Shown: one piece after another, positions 50,847 to 60,212 of the stretch
Position numbering within the stretch: the first letter of the stretch is position 1
How the letters are laid out: every line of letters starts with the position of its first letter
DNA from: CAYYKK01 sp046351395
Lineage (GTDB): Bacteria; Myxococcota_A; Polyangia; Polyangiales; Polyangiaceae
DNA: 64,000 nucleotides
Assembly (NCBI GenBank): GCA_046351395.1
Contig: JAXLYP010000004.1
Span: 310,001-374,000 of the forward strand
Direction of reading: 5' to 3'
The notes under the pieces: generated by a model
The model's database searches: none
What the model saw: the letters and a program-made list of their open reading frames with translations, nothing else
Told to the model about the DNA's origin: nothing
Position numbers and translations under genes: made by a program

Positions 50847-52250
50847 ATGACCCGATCGCTGACCAGCCTCGTCCTCGGTCGATGGATGCCGGAGCACGCT
50901 CCGATGGACCTCGACGCCCCGGACGAGGTCGCGTTCGAGGCCTACGCCCGCGCCGTGACCGCGCGGAACGCCCTCGCGATGGGGCTCCTCATCGGCGTGC
51001 TCTCGGTGGTCTCGCTCGCCGTCGACCCGCTCGTGTTCGGGCACCTCGCCGCCGCCGCGGATCTCCGCGCCCTCCGGCTCGTCCACCTCGGCGCGCTGGC
51101 GGCCGCCTATGCCATCCACCGATGGACGCCGCTCCGCCGCTCGCCGACGGCCGTCATGGCGGGGGCGACGATCGTGGGCGTCGCGGCCGTCGGCGTGTTC
51201 CTGGGACGCGCGGGCGGGCTCGACGCGCCCTGGATCCACTGCAGCTACCCCGTGTTGAGCTGGGCGCTCGTCCCCGTCGTCGGCCTCGGTCGGCGCGTCG
51301 CGTACGGGCTCGCGATCGCCGCTTCGCTCTTCTGCGGCTTCGCGTTCGGGACGCAGGCCCCGCTCGCGCGTGCTTGGATCGCGCCCACGACGACGTTCGT
51401 CGTGCTCCTCACGGCAGCGGCCGTCGTCGCCGGAGACGTCATCTTCCGGCTCGTCCAGCGCGGATTCCTCGCTGGGCGTCGCGCCGCGCGCGGGGCGCGC
51501 GCGCTCGCCGATCTCGGCGCCACGCTCGACGCGAGGGTCCGCGCGCAGACGAGCGAGCTGCGTCGCCTCGTGCACGTGGGCGAGCGGGCGCGGGAGGACG
51601 AACGCACTCGCGTCGCGCGCGAACTCCACGACGAGCTCGGCCAGGAGCTCACGGCGCTACGCTACGCGCTGACGTTCTTGAAGCAGCGCTACGCGAAGCA
51701 GCCTGGGTCGATCGACGCGAACCTCGAGGAGCTCGAGGCGCTCGTCATGCGGGCCGCGTCGACGACGCGTCACGTCGTCTCGCAGCTGCGGCCCGCCGCG
51801 CTCGATCACGTCGGGCTCGCGGGCGGCGCCGAGGCGCTGCTCCACGACGTCGTCGGGCGCGCGGACCTCGAGCACGAGCTCGTCACGAGCGGCGATCTCG
51901 ACTCCGTCCACGAGGACGTCGCGACGGCGGCGTTCCGGATTCTCCAAGAGTCCCTCACCAACGTCGTTCGGCACTCGCGCGCGCGCCGCGTGTCGATCGA
52001 GCTCCATGCGCGAGAGGCCTCGCTCGATCTGCGCGTCGCCGACGATGGGATCGGCTTTTCGATCCGAGACGGCAACGCGGTCTCGGAGGACGGCGCAGCG
52101 GATCCGTCGGGGGGGACGGGCGTCGGCCTGATCGGGATCCGAGAGCGCGCCGGCGCCCTCTCCGGCGTCGCGAAGTTCTCGTGCGGGGAGGCGGGCGGCG
52201 CGGTGGTCGAGGTGTCGCTTCCCCTTCGCCTGGGCGACGTCGCGCCATGA
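50847..52250 (+). CDS. Membrane histidine kinase, NarX/DegS type
   Basis: The 467-residue protein (ATG 50847; an upstream TTG is possible) has five or six TM helices in its first 230 residues, a short coiled stretch, a HisKA_3 dimerisation domain with ARELHDELGQE (His261) and an HATPase_c domain (ILQESLTNVVRHSRARR, VADDGIGFSI, GVGLIGIRERAGAL). It phosphorylates the NarL-type regulator next door. The sensor signal is unknown. Its stop overlaps the regulator start by ATGA. Confidence 0.9.
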   Translation: MTRSLTSLVLGRWMPEHAPMDLDAPDEVAFEAYARAVTARNALAMGLLIGVLSVVSLAVDPLVFGHLAAAADLRALRLVHLGALAAAYAIHRWTPLRRSPTAVMAGATIVGVAAVGVFLGRAGGLDAPWIHCSYPVLSWALVPVVGLGRRVAYGLAIAASLFCGFAFGTQAPLARAWIAPTTTFVVLLTAAAVVAGDVIFRLVQRGFLAGRRAARGARALADLGATLDARVRAQTSELRRLVHVGERAREDERTRVARELHDELGQELTALRYALTFLKQRYAKQPGSIDANLEELEALVMRAASTTRHVVSQLRPAALDHVGLAGGAEALLHDVVGRADLEHELVTSGDLDSVHEDVATAAFRILQESLTNVVRHSRARRVSIELHAREASLDLRVADDGIGFSIRDGNAVSEDGAADPSGGTGVGLIGIRERAGALSGVAKFSCGEAGGAVVEVSLPLRLGDVAP

Positions 52251-52876
52251 TCCGCGTGTTCCTCGCAGACGATCACGAGGTCGTTCGCCATGGCCTGAAG
52301 CGGATCATCGACGCCGAGACCGACATGCGCGTCGTCGGCGAGGTGGCCGACGGGCGCGCGCTCGTACGCCGAGCCGAGGAGGAGGGCGAGGGTTGGGACG
52401 TGCTGATCCTCGACGTCTCCCTGCCACGCGTGAGCGGGCTCGAGGCGCTGCGACGGGTCCGGGCGTCCCGGCCGGAGCTCGCGATCGTCGTCCTCTCCAT
52501 GTATGGCGAGGAGCAGTATGGGGTCCAAGTGCTGCGCGCCGGCGCGGCCGCGTACCTCTCCAAGGACCGCTCCGGAGAGGAGCTGCTCGCTGCGATCCGC
52601 AAGGCGGCGCGTGGCGGGAAGTACGTGACGGACGTCGTGGCCGATCAGCTGCTCTCGAAGGGCGGCGAACGGCCACCGCACGAGCGGCTCACGGCGCGCG
52701 AGTACCAGGTCTTCACGCTCGTCGTGCACGGCCGCACGGTCACGGAGATCGCCGCCGAGCTCGATCTCACGCCTGGCACGATCAGCGGCCACCTGATGAA
52801 GGTGAAGGAGACGCTCTCGGCCTCGTCGATCGCGGACATCGTGAGCTACGCTCACCGCGCGAACCTCATCGCATAG
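52247..52876 (+). CDS. NarL/FixJ-type response regulator
   Basis: The 209-residue protein has a receiver with D8/D9, phospho-acceptor D56 (LILDVSLP), conserved S/T around LSMYGE, Lys106 (YLSKDRSG), and a LuxR-type HTH at about 145-205 (LTAREYQVFTLVVHGRTVTE, LDLTPGTISGHLMKVKETL). It is translationally coupled to the kinase gene. It probably binds near its own operon or distant targets. Confidence 0.93.
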   Translation: MIRVFLADDHEVVRHGLKRIIDAETDMRVVGEVADGRALVRRAEEEGEGWDVLILDVSLPRVSGLEALRRVRASRPELAIVVLSMYGEEQYGVQVLRAGAAAYLSKDRSGEELLAAIRKAARGGKYVTDVVADQLLSKGGERPPHERLTAREYQVFTLVVHGRTVTEIAAELDLTPGTISGHLMKVKETLSASSIADIVSYAHRANLIA

Positions 52877-52930
52877 GCGGGGGTGCGCTCGCGCCGCGTC
52901 GGCGCCCGAGGTTCGGTGTAACCTACCCGT

Positions 52931-53995
52931 GTGTCGCTCCTCCGCGCGCTTCGGTGGGCCGTCGCCAGCGCCGTCGGGTTGTGCACCCCCGCCTGCTCGC
53001 TCATCGACCTGTCCTCGCTCGACGCCGGCACCGGGGGCGGAGCGACGGGCTCCGCATCGACCTCCGCGTCCTCCGTCACCGCTTCGACGAGCACGAGCGG
53101 AGCGTCGATGGACCCGTGCGCGAGCGTCACCTGCTCGATGCACGGCGTGTGCGAGGATCACGCCGGCGCGCCGACGTGCGTCTGCGACGGCCATTTCGAC
53201 GGCGCCGATTGCGGGGTGTGCAGCGCGCCCTACATGGGCGCGGATTGCCTCGCGTGCGCCGCGGGCTACCAGGACAAGAACGACGACGGGACGTGCGCGC
53301 CCGCCTGCCAGCCGAGCACATGCTCCGTCCACGGCGCGTGTGACGACGCGAGCGGCGAGGCGCGATGCGTCTGTGCGTTCGGTTGGTCGGGGCCTGACTG
53401 CGCGACCGCGTGCGCGCCGGGGACGGCGGGTCCAGGGTGCGCCTACGAGATCGTCTACGGACTCGACGTCCCGACGGCCGCCGACTGGAACGCGCCGGCC
53501 GACGTCCCGTACGACATCGACAACGCCACGCAGGCTGGCGCGTACACCCGCGTCGCGTACCGACTCGTCCTCGACGATCAAGACGTGTGGGTCGAGATGG
53601 ATGCGTTCACAGCGAACGCCGCGCTCCTCGGTGTCCCGACGACGTGGACGTGGGACATCCCCATCTCGAACGTCCTGGTCGCATCGTCAGCGCCGAACCA
53701 GCCCTCGATCACCTCACCCGCGACGGGGGCGCTGGAGTTCTGGGCCGACTGCTACACCCCCGGCGCGGACGGGAGCTACGACACCGACGACGATCCTGGC
53801 GGCGGCGCGGCCTGCTACGGGTCGATGCAGGTCCACGTGGGGTCGAGCACCGCGATTGGGTTCAACTCGTGGTCGAACGGCGGCACCATCGACATCGGCA
53901 TCGGGAGCGCGACGACGGGCGAGCCGGATTGGACGTTCCACGGCAACGCGTTCGCGTTCACGAAGCGCCGCCTCGAGGTCTACGTGAGGCCCTGA
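52931..53995 (+). CDS. EGF-like Cys-rich lipoprotein
   Basis: The 354-residue product (GTG start) has a lipobox CTPAC (Cys22), a Ser/Thr/Gly linker, then EGF-like segments rich in cysteine (CSMHGVCEDHAGAPTCVC, GADCGVC, CSVHGACDD, ARCVCAFGWSGPDC) and a C-terminal beta-sandwich-like domain of about 190 residues with WTWDIPISNVLV and GSMQVHVGSST. Proteins of this kind bind surfaces or ligands outside the cell. It is monocistronic. The short repeat at 54014 follows. Confidence 0.75.
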   Translation: MSLLRALRWAVASAVGLCTPACSLIDLSSLDAGTGGGATGSASTSASSVTASTSTSGASMDPCASVTCSMHGVCEDHAGAPTCVCDGHFDGADCGVCSAPYMGADCLACAAGYQDKNDDGTCAPACQPSTCSVHGACDDASGEARCVCAFGWSGPDCATACAPGTAGPGCAYEIVYGLDVPTAADWNAPADVPYDIDNATQAGAYTRVAYRLVLDDQDVWVEMDAFTANAALLGVPTTWTWDIPISNVLVASSAPNQPSITSPATGALEFWADCYTPGADGSYDTDDDPGGGAACYGSMQVHVGSSTAIGFNSWSNGGTIDIGIGSATTGEPDWTFHGNAFAFTKRRLEVYVRP

Positions 53996-54013
53996 CCAGC
54001 GCGCTCCGCGTTC

Positions 54014-54041
54014 CTAGAGCACCGACCGTTCGGCGCTCTCG
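54014..54041. repeat. CTAGAGCACCGA hairpin, short form
   Basis: CTAGAGCACCGA-CCGT-TCGGCGCTCTCG is an inverted repeat with two mismatches. It is in the 3' spacer after the EGF-like gene and belongs to the same family as the elements at 13840 and 50038. Confidence 0.6.
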
Positions 54042-54165
54042 CAGGAGGTCGCGACGCAGGAGATCCTGACAGACGGGCGACAGGTTTGACGGGGCGCTGG
54101 CGGCCTGGCGGTTGACGGGCCTGCGAGCGGTGCGCATCGTCGCGCGCCCCACCCAGGAGGTCACG

Positions 54166-54534
54166 ATGACGACGATGGATATCGCGAAGCAGTACGTCGA
54201 GCTTTGCCGCGCCCACGACCACGAGAAGATCCTCACCACGCTGTTCTCGCCGAACATCGTCAGCGTCGAGGCGGGCGCACCGCCCGGCCAGAGCCCGGAG
54301 GTCCAGGGGACGGCTGCGGTCGCCGAGAAGAGCAAGAAGTGGCAAGCGGATCACGAGATCCACGAGGCGAAGGTCGAGGGGCCGTGGCCGAACGGCCAGC
54401 GGTTCATCGTCCGGTTCTTCTACGACGTCACGAACAAGCCGAGCGGCCGACGTCTCAAGTTGGATGAGGTCGGACTCTTCACCCTCGAGGGCGACAAGAT
54501 CGTCCGCGAGGAGTTCTTCTATTCGATGGGTTGA
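54166..54534 (+). CDS. SnoaL/NTF2-like small protein
   Basis: The 122-residue protein has a perfect ribosome site (CAGGAGG) before ATG 54166. It has an NTF2-like fold (IAKQYVELCRAHDHEKILTT, VRFFYDVTNKPSGRRLKLDE, KIVREEFFYS). SnoaL-like proteins serve as small enzymes, binding pockets or stress factors. No active site was identified. It is followed by a hairpin region and is convergent with the kinase. Confidence 0.75.
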   Translation: MTTMDIAKQYVELCRAHDHEKILTTLFSPNIVSVEAGAPPGQSPEVQGTAAVAEKSKKWQADHEIHEAKVEGPWPNGQRFIVRFFYDVTNKPSGRRLKLDEVGLFTLEGDKIVREEFFYSMG

Positions 54535-54810
54535 GCGGTCGACCGACGGCCGCGCGTCGTGGCTCGGAGACGCATCGCCTGCCGGCGACTGTCTCCGAGA
54601 CCACACGTGGTTCTCTGTCTGGTTCGAGGCGCGAGTCCAGGAGAGGACTGGGCCGATGGAGCGCTCGGCTGGCGCTCTCCTTTCTGGCTCGAAGCGCGGG
54701 GCCGCGGAGATGGTCCGGAGCCCCACGGAAACACGGGGACGGAGCCCGAGTGAAGCTCGCGCAACAGCGTCGGGAGCTCGCGACGTACCTCCCGGGTTGG
54801 CCGGCGCTCC
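54535..54810. terminator. Hairpin-rich convergent spacer
   Basis: CTCGGAGAC (54563-54571) with GTCTCCGAG (54591-54599) is a perfect 9-bp stem, and GAGCGC with GCGCTC at 54659-54677 is followed by TCCTTTCT. These stems could terminate the NTF2-like gene. A further 8-bp stem, CCGGCGCT-CCTC-AGCGCCGG (54801-54820), overlaps the kinase stop. Confidence 0.45.
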
Positions 54811-56430
54811 TCAGCGCCGGAGCAAGACAAAGTAGACAATCGCTCCAATTCCACCACCGACGATCGCGAGCCCGATGAGGAGCCAAACGAACCACGCGTT
54901 CGAGCGCACCGGCGCGGCCGCCGCGACAGGCACCGCGAGCGGTGGTGGGGGCGCTGCCGCTTGCGGCGCCTGGGCCGGGGCGTAGGGCGGCGCCGCGTAC
55001 GGTTGCTGCATGTAGGACTGCTGGGCGTACGGCTGCTGCGCGTAGACTTGCTGTTGCTGTTGCTGCGCGTGCCGCTCCGAGGACGGCGGCGGGTTCGGCT
55101 GCTGAGGATAGGGCTGCGCCGGCTGCTGCGCGTGGGCGTACGGTGGTTGTGCAGGATACCGCTCTCTGGACGGCTGCTGCGGGTACGGCGGCTGCGCGTA
55201 CGGCGGCTGCGCGGACGGCTGCTGCTGCGCCTGCTGCTGGACGTAGGACTGCGCCGGCGGGGCCTGCGACGCGTTGGGCTGGCTCGTGGGCGACGGCTGC
55301 TGCTGCTCCGTAAACGAAGGGTGCGGCTGTCCCTGTGGGGAAGGCTGCTGCGGCGCGGGCTGGGACGCCGGACTGGGCACCGGCGCGGGCGCGGGTTTGG
55401 GAGCGGACGCTGGTGCGCGGTTCGCGATCGCGTTGAACGCGGTCCGGAGCTTCTGCGCGGACTCGCTCGGCGCCTCGATCACGGGCTCGAAGCCGAAGAA
55501 GCTCGTCGCCTCGAGATCCGCCTCGAGGGGGCGCGACTCGCCTTGCTGGAAGCGCTGCACGATGGCGCGCACGTCCGCGAGCATCTGGCTCGCGAGGCGG
55601 TAGCGCACCTCGGTCGGCTTCGCGATCGCGCGCGCGATCACGGTCGCGAACGGGGAGTCGAGGACCGCGTCCGGCAGGACGTGCGGCTTGTCCGACCCCT
55701 GCGCGACGTAGATCTCGAAGTCCGTGTTGCCCGTCACGAGCGGGCGCCCGATCAACATCTCCGTCATGACGAGCCCGAACGCGTACACGTCCGCCGTGGG
55801 CGTGAGAGGCTCTCCCCTCGCCTGCTCCGGCGCCATGTACCGGGGCGTCCCCACGAGCATCCCGACGCGCGTCACCTCGTTGTTCTGAGGCTGCTTGTCT
55901 CCCGTGATCTTCGCAGTCCCGAAGTCGAGGATGCGGATGACCTCGCCGTCCGCGCCCTGGCAGCAAAAGATGTTCGCGGGCTTGATGTCGCGGTGCGCGA
56001 TTCCCATCGCGTGCGCCATTTCGAGGGCGGAGAGCGCCTGCTCCGCGAACCGACCGACGAGCTTCCACGCGAGCGCGCCTTCCCGCTCGATCCGCTTCTC
56101 GAGGGTCTCCCCCTCGAGGAACGGAAAGACGAGGAAGGGGATCTCGCGGTCACCGCCTTCGCGGTGGAACCCGTAATCGAGCAACCCGACGACGTGCGGG
56201 TGCGCGAGGCGCTTGACGATCTCCGCCTCGCGCGCGAAGCGCTGGCGCTCGCCGTCGTTGTCCGCGTGCTCGACGTTCATGACCTTGAGCGCGACGACGG
56301 TGTCGTCCATCGCCTTCGAGGCGCGGTACACGGTCCCGCTCCCGCCGACGCCGAGCACCCCCTGGATGTGGTAGTCCGCGACCCAGCTTCCGGGCCCGAT
56401 CACGCCTTGCGCCGCCGCGCTGCTCGTCAC
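54811..56430 (-). CDS. Ser/Thr protein kinase with Gln/Pro/Tyr-rich linker and membrane anchor
   Basis: The 539-residue protein has a PknB-type kinase domain: GVGGSGTVY (28-35), Lys49, HRDIKPANI (Asp148), DFGTAKI, GTPRYMAPEQARG and DVYAFGLV. From about 330 to 490 there is a long disordered linker of QQPSPQGQPHPS, PYAQPPYPQQPS and QQQQQQVYAQQPYAQQ type. A TM helix closes the protein (VWLLIGLAIVGGGIGAIVYFVLL). The kinase is membrane-anchored with a flexible arm. Confidence 0.9.
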   Translation of the reverse strand: MTSSAAAQGVIGPGSWVADYHIQGVLGVGGSGTVYRASKAMDDTVVALKVMNVEHADNDGERQRFAREAEIVKRLAHPHVVGLLDYGFHREGGDREIPFLVFPFLEGETLEKRIEREGALAWKLVGRFAEQALSALEMAHAMGIAHRDIKPANIFCCQGADGEVIRILDFGTAKITGDKQPQNNEVTRVGMLVGTPRYMAPEQARGEPLTPTADVYAFGLVMTEMLIGRPLVTGNTDFEIYVAQGSDKPHVLPDAVLDSPFATVIARAIAKPTEVRYRLASQMLADVRAIVQRFQQGESRPLEADLEATSFFGFEPVIEAPSESAQKLRTAFNAIANRAPASAPKPAPAPVPSPASQPAPQQPSPQGQPHPSFTEQQQPSPTSQPNASQAPPAQSYVQQQAQQQPSAQPPYAQPPYPQQPSRERYPAQPPYAHAQQPAQPYPQQPNPPPSSERHAQQQQQQVYAQQPYAQQSYMQQPYAAPPYAPAQAPQAAAPPPPLAVPVAAAAPVRSNAWFVWLLIGLAIVGGGIGAIVYFVLLRR

Positions 56431-56493
56431 GCCCGGATGATGTTCCGAAGCGCCCCCGGCGTCACCTGTGCGTCTCGAGCAACCCCAGCTGCG

Positions 56494-56922
56494 TCAGAGC
56501 TCGCCCGTTTCGCGCACGATCGGGGCCCCCGTCAGGGCCTGGTACGCGACGACCAGGAAGTCCGTCGCGGTGAGGATCCCGACGAGCACCCCGCCCGGTC
56601 CGACGACGGGGATGGAATTGAACTTCTGATCGATCATCGTCGCCACGGCGCGCTCCGCGGGCATGTCCGCGCGCACCGTGTGGACGTCCCGCGTCATGAT
56701 GGTGCGGATCTCCGGGTCGTCCGTTCGGCCCGCCGAAGCGACCAAATCGCTCGCCGAGACGATGCCGACGAGGCGGTCCTCGGCGTCCACGATCGGGAGG
56801 TGGCGGATCGCCGAGACCTTCATCTCTCGGAGCGCCGCCGCCGCTCGATCGGTCTCGCGCATCGAGATGATCTCGCGGCTCATGAGATCACCGACGGTCT
56901 TGTGAAGAGGCTTCTTGCTCAC
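56494..56922 (-). CDS. Tandem CBS-domain protein
   Basis: The 142-residue protein has two CBS motifs (TVGDLMSREIISMRETD, VSAIRHLPIVDAEDRLVGIV; then IMTRDVHTVRADMPAERAV, FNSIPVVGPGGVLVGILTAT). CBS pairs bind adenine nucleotides and act as energy sensors. GTG 56922 has AGGAG upstream. It is divergent from the SulP transporter, which may be its target. Confidence 0.85.
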   Translation of the reverse strand: MSKKPLHKTVGDLMSREIISMRETDRAAAALREMKVSAIRHLPIVDAEDRLVGIVSASDLVASAGRTDDPEIRTIMTRDVHTVRADMPAERAVATMIDQKFNSIPVVGPGGVLVGILTATDFLVVAYQALTGAPIVRETGEL

Positions 56923-57153
56923 GAGCGCGACTCCTGATCGAGATGAGCGGGTACGAGGCCGCGGAGCACCGCGACGCCCCATGTGTCACCCAACGGACGT
57001 GCCGCGCGAGGGCTGCACGTTCGCGCGGAAAACTCGAGGCGAGCCCACCGCGAGAGCGTGCAAAGGGTGCGCTCGGCGCGCCGGTTGCGCGGCGCGCTCG
57101 GCCCGCGCGCCGAAGGCGAGCGCGATCGGGCGTACGGGTGCTCTCATGGGGGC

Positions 57154-58953
57154 TTGCCCCTCGACGCCTCGACCGACGACGCGCCCCTGAGCCTCCGGCA
57201 TCGCCAAGGCTCGGCCGCGGGGGAAGGGATCCCCGAAACGCCGACGTGCGGACCCTACGCGTGGCTGCCCGGGATCTGGGTGCTCCGCCACTACAAGAAA
57301 GCGTGGCTCGTGCGCGACGCGGTCGCGGGCCTGGTGCTCACGTCGCTCCTCGTCCCCGCGGGGATGGGGTACGCGGTCGCCGCGGGCCTGCCGGCGATCA
57401 ACGGGCTCTACGCGACGATCATCCCGCTGCTCGCGTACGCGGTCGTCGGGCCGTCCCGCATCATGGTGCTGGGCCCCGACTCCGGGCTCGCGCCCCTCAT
57501 CGCGGCGGCCGTCGTCGCGCCCGCCGCGGGCGACCCCGAGAAGGCGGTCGCGCTCGCGTCCATCCTCGCGGTGCTCACGGGGCTCCTCTCCATCGTCGCG
57601 GGGGTGGCGAAGGCCGGGTTCGTGACGGATCTCCTCTCGAAGCCGGTGCGCGTCGGGTACATGAACGGCATCGCCGCGACGATCCTCGTCTCGCAGCTGC
57701 CGAAGCTCCTCGGCTTCTCGGTGAAGGCGGACGGCGTGATCGAGGGCGCCCGCGGGCTCGTCCTCGGGATCGTCGGAGGGCAGACCAAGCTCGAGGCGCT
57801 CGGCATCGGGGCGACCTGCCTCGCGCTCGTCCTCGTGGGCAAGGCGTTCGCGCCGAAGCTCCCCATGGTCCTCGTCGGCGTCGTCCTCTCGATCGTCGCC
57901 GTCTCGGTGTTCGGCTGGTCCTCGCGGCTCTCCGTCGTCGGGCACGTGCCGCGCGGCGTCCCCTTGCCCTCCCTGCCGCGCGTCAGCCTCCACGAGATCG
58001 GCGAGCTCGTCACCGCCGCGCTCGGGATCGCGCTCGTCGCGTTCGCCGACACGAGCGTCCTCTCGCGGACGTTCGCGGCGCGGAACGGCTACCGCGCCGA
58101 TCCCAACCGCGAGCTCGTGGGGCTCGGCGTGGCGAACCTCGCGGGGGGGTTCTTCCAGGGGTTCCCCGTGAGCAGCAGCTCCTCGCGGACGCCCGTCGCG
58201 GAGGCCGCGGGCTCGCGCACGCAGGTCACGGGGGTCGTGGGCGCGATCGCGATCTCGGTGCTGCTCGTCGCCGCCCCGTCCCTCACGAGCAACCTGCCGA
58301 CGACCGCGCTCGCGGCGATCGTGATCGCGGCGGCGGTCAACATCCTCGACCTCAAGGTCTTGCGCACGTTCTACCGCGTGCGTCGCTCCGACTTCGTGCT
58401 CTGCCTCGTCGCCTTCGCGGCCGTGGCGACGCTCGGCGTGCTCGTCGGGATCGCGGTGGCCGTGGCCGTCTCCCTCCTCGATTTCGTGAAGAGCGCCTGG
58501 CGGCCGCACGACGCGGTGCTCGGCCGCGCGGCGGGCGTGAAGGGCTACCACGACCTCAAGCGCTACCCGGACGCGAAGCAAGTCCCCGGGCTCATCCTGT
58601 TTCGCTGGGACGCGCCGCTCTTCTTCGCGAACGCGGACAGCTTTCGCCGGCGCGTCGTCGCGCTCGTCGATCAATCACCCACGCCCCCGCGCTGGGTCGT
58701 GGTCTGCGCCGAGCCCATCACGGACGTCGACACCACCGCGTCCGAGATGCTCCACGAGCTCGACGGCGAGCTCGCCGCGCGCGAGGTCGAGCTCGCGTTC
58801 GCGGAGATGAAGGATCCGGTCAAGGATCGGCTCGAGCGGTACGAGCTCCGCCAGCGCATCGGCGAGCGGTACTTCTTCTCCACGATCGGGGTCGCCGTGA
58901 AGGCGTTCATCGCGCGCTTCGACGTGAAGTGGGAGGACTGGGAGGGCGACTGA
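57154..58953 (+). CDS. SulP-family anion transporter with STAS domain
   Basis: The 599-residue reading (TTG 57154; frame open to 56983) has the SulP transmembrane core: GLVLTSLLVPAGMGYAVAAG, INGLYATIIPLLAYAVVGPS, GPDSGLAPL and AFADTSVLSRTFAARNGY, FPVSSSSSRTPVAEAAGS. A C-terminal STAS domain (about 480-580) has GLILFRWDAPLFFANADSF and ITDVDTTASEMLHELDGEL. SulP proteins transport sulfate, bicarbonate or dicarboxylates. The start is uncertain; conserved residues begin about 30 residues later. Confidence 0.88.
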   Translation: MPLDASTDDAPLSLRHRQGSAAGEGIPETPTCGPYAWLPGIWVLRHYKKAWLVRDAVAGLVLTSLLVPAGMGYAVAAGLPAINGLYATIIPLLAYAVVGPSRIMVLGPDSGLAPLIAAAVVAPAAGDPEKAVALASILAVLTGLLSIVAGVAKAGFVTDLLSKPVRVGYMNGIAATILVSQLPKLLGFSVKADGVIEGARGLVLGIVGGQTKLEALGIGATCLALVLVGKAFAPKLPMVLVGVVLSIVAVSVFGWSSRLSVVGHVPRGVPLPSLPRVSLHEIGELVTAALGIALVAFADTSVLSRTFAARNGYRADPNRELVGLGVANLAGGFFQGFPVSSSSSRTPVAEAAGSRTQVTGVVGAIAISVLLVAAPSLTSNLPTTALAAIVIAAAVNILDLKVLRTFYRVRRSDFVLCLVAFAAVATLGVLVGIAVAVAVSLLDFVKSAWRPHDAVLGRAAGVKGYHDLKRYPDAKQVPGLILFRWDAPLFFANADSFRRRVVALVDQSPTPPRWVVVCAEPITDVDTTASEMLHELDGELAAREVELAFAEMKDPVKDRLERYELRQRIGERYFFSTIGVAVKAFIARFDVKWEDWEGD

Positions 58954-59011
58954 GGCCCGCGCTTGGGCCGCTCGCGTCGCCGCCTGATCCGAAGTAGCTC
59001 TCGATCTCCTC

Positions 59012-60212
59012 ATGCGGATCGTCCACACGAGCGACTGGCACGCGGGAAGGGTGTGGAAGGGCCTCGCGCGGACGGACGAGCTCGAGGCCGCGCTCTCGGG
59101 GCTCGCCGCGTACCTCTCGCGCGAGGAGGTCGACCTGCTCCTCGTCACCGGGGACATCTTCGACCACGCCGCGCCCTCCCCGGAGGCCGAGCGCGTCGTC
59201 TTCCAGTTCCTGAAGCGCGTCGGACAGCTCGGCGTGGAGAGCGTCGTGATCGCGGGGAACCACGATCACGCGGGGCGCATGGATGCGTGGGGCGCGCTCA
59301 CCGCGCTCGCGGGGTCCGCACCGTGTCAGGGCCCGCGCCCAAAGCCGGCGGTGCTCGAGGTCATCACTCGGCGCGGCGGAAGCGCGCGATCGTCGCGGCG
59401 CTCCCGTTCGCGAGGCGTGGGCGACCTCCTCCGCGCCGCCGAGGTCGCGGGCGGCGAGACCGAGGCCCGGCAGCGGTACGCCGATCAGCTGCGGCGCGCG
59501 ATCCATCGCCTCGCCGAGGAGTTCCGCGCGGACGCGGTGAACCTCCTCATGGCGCACACGCACTTCGAGGGCGCCGTGCTCGCTCGCTCGGAGCGCGCCG
59601 TGCACTGCACCGAGCAATGGACCGCGCTCCCCGAGGCGCTCGCGCCGAACGCCCACTACGTCGCGCTCGGACACATCCACCGACCGCAGGAGATCTCCGG
59701 GGGCCCTCCCGCGCGGTACGCGGGCTCTCCGATGCAGCTCGACTTCGGCGAGATGGGCGACGTGAAATCGTTCGTGGTGATCGACGCCGAGCCCCGCCTC
59801 CCCGCGCGCATCACGCTCGTCCCCTACGAAGGACCGCGCCCGCTCCACGAGCTCCGGCTGGACGCGGACTCGCTGCGCGTCGCCGAGGAGTCGGGGATCG
59901 CGCGATCGGTGTCGACGTGGCGCTCGCCGAGCGCGCGTGGCTGCCGCGTCGTGGTCGCGCTCGCGGCCCGGATCCGGACGTCGCCGCGCGGGTGCGCAAG
60001 GCGTTTCCGCGCGCGGTCGAGGTTCGCGTCGATCTGCCCGCGACCGAGGAGGTCGCCCCCGCCGCCGCCGGCCCCGCGTTGACCCCGCGCGAGGTGTACG
60101 GCGCGTACGTGCTCGCGCAGCGCAAGCGCGAGCCCGAGCCCGCGCTGCTGGACGCGTTCGGCGCGCTCCGGGCGGAGTGCGCCGGCGCGTCCAGGTCGCC
60201 CAGGCCACGTGA
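59012..60212 (+). pseudogene. sbcD: SbcD nuclease subunit, several frameshifts
   Basis: The N-terminal part is well kept (HTSDWHAGR, LLVTGDIFDH, IAGNHDH), as are AHTHFEG and LGHIHRPQ, the metal-binding motifs of the Mre11/SbcD phosphoesterase. The frame breaks at about 59380 and 59435 (compensating, with RAIVAALPFARR in the other frame), at about 59905, and again near the C-terminus. The last frame ends in a TGA overlapping the sbcC start (GTGA). With SbcC it degrades hairpin and protein-blocked DNA ends. Confidence 0.7.

Noticed and set aside
54535..54810. A riboswitch or small RNA in the hairpin-rich spacer
   Set aside because: The stems are simple and lie between convergent gene ends, which fits terminators better.
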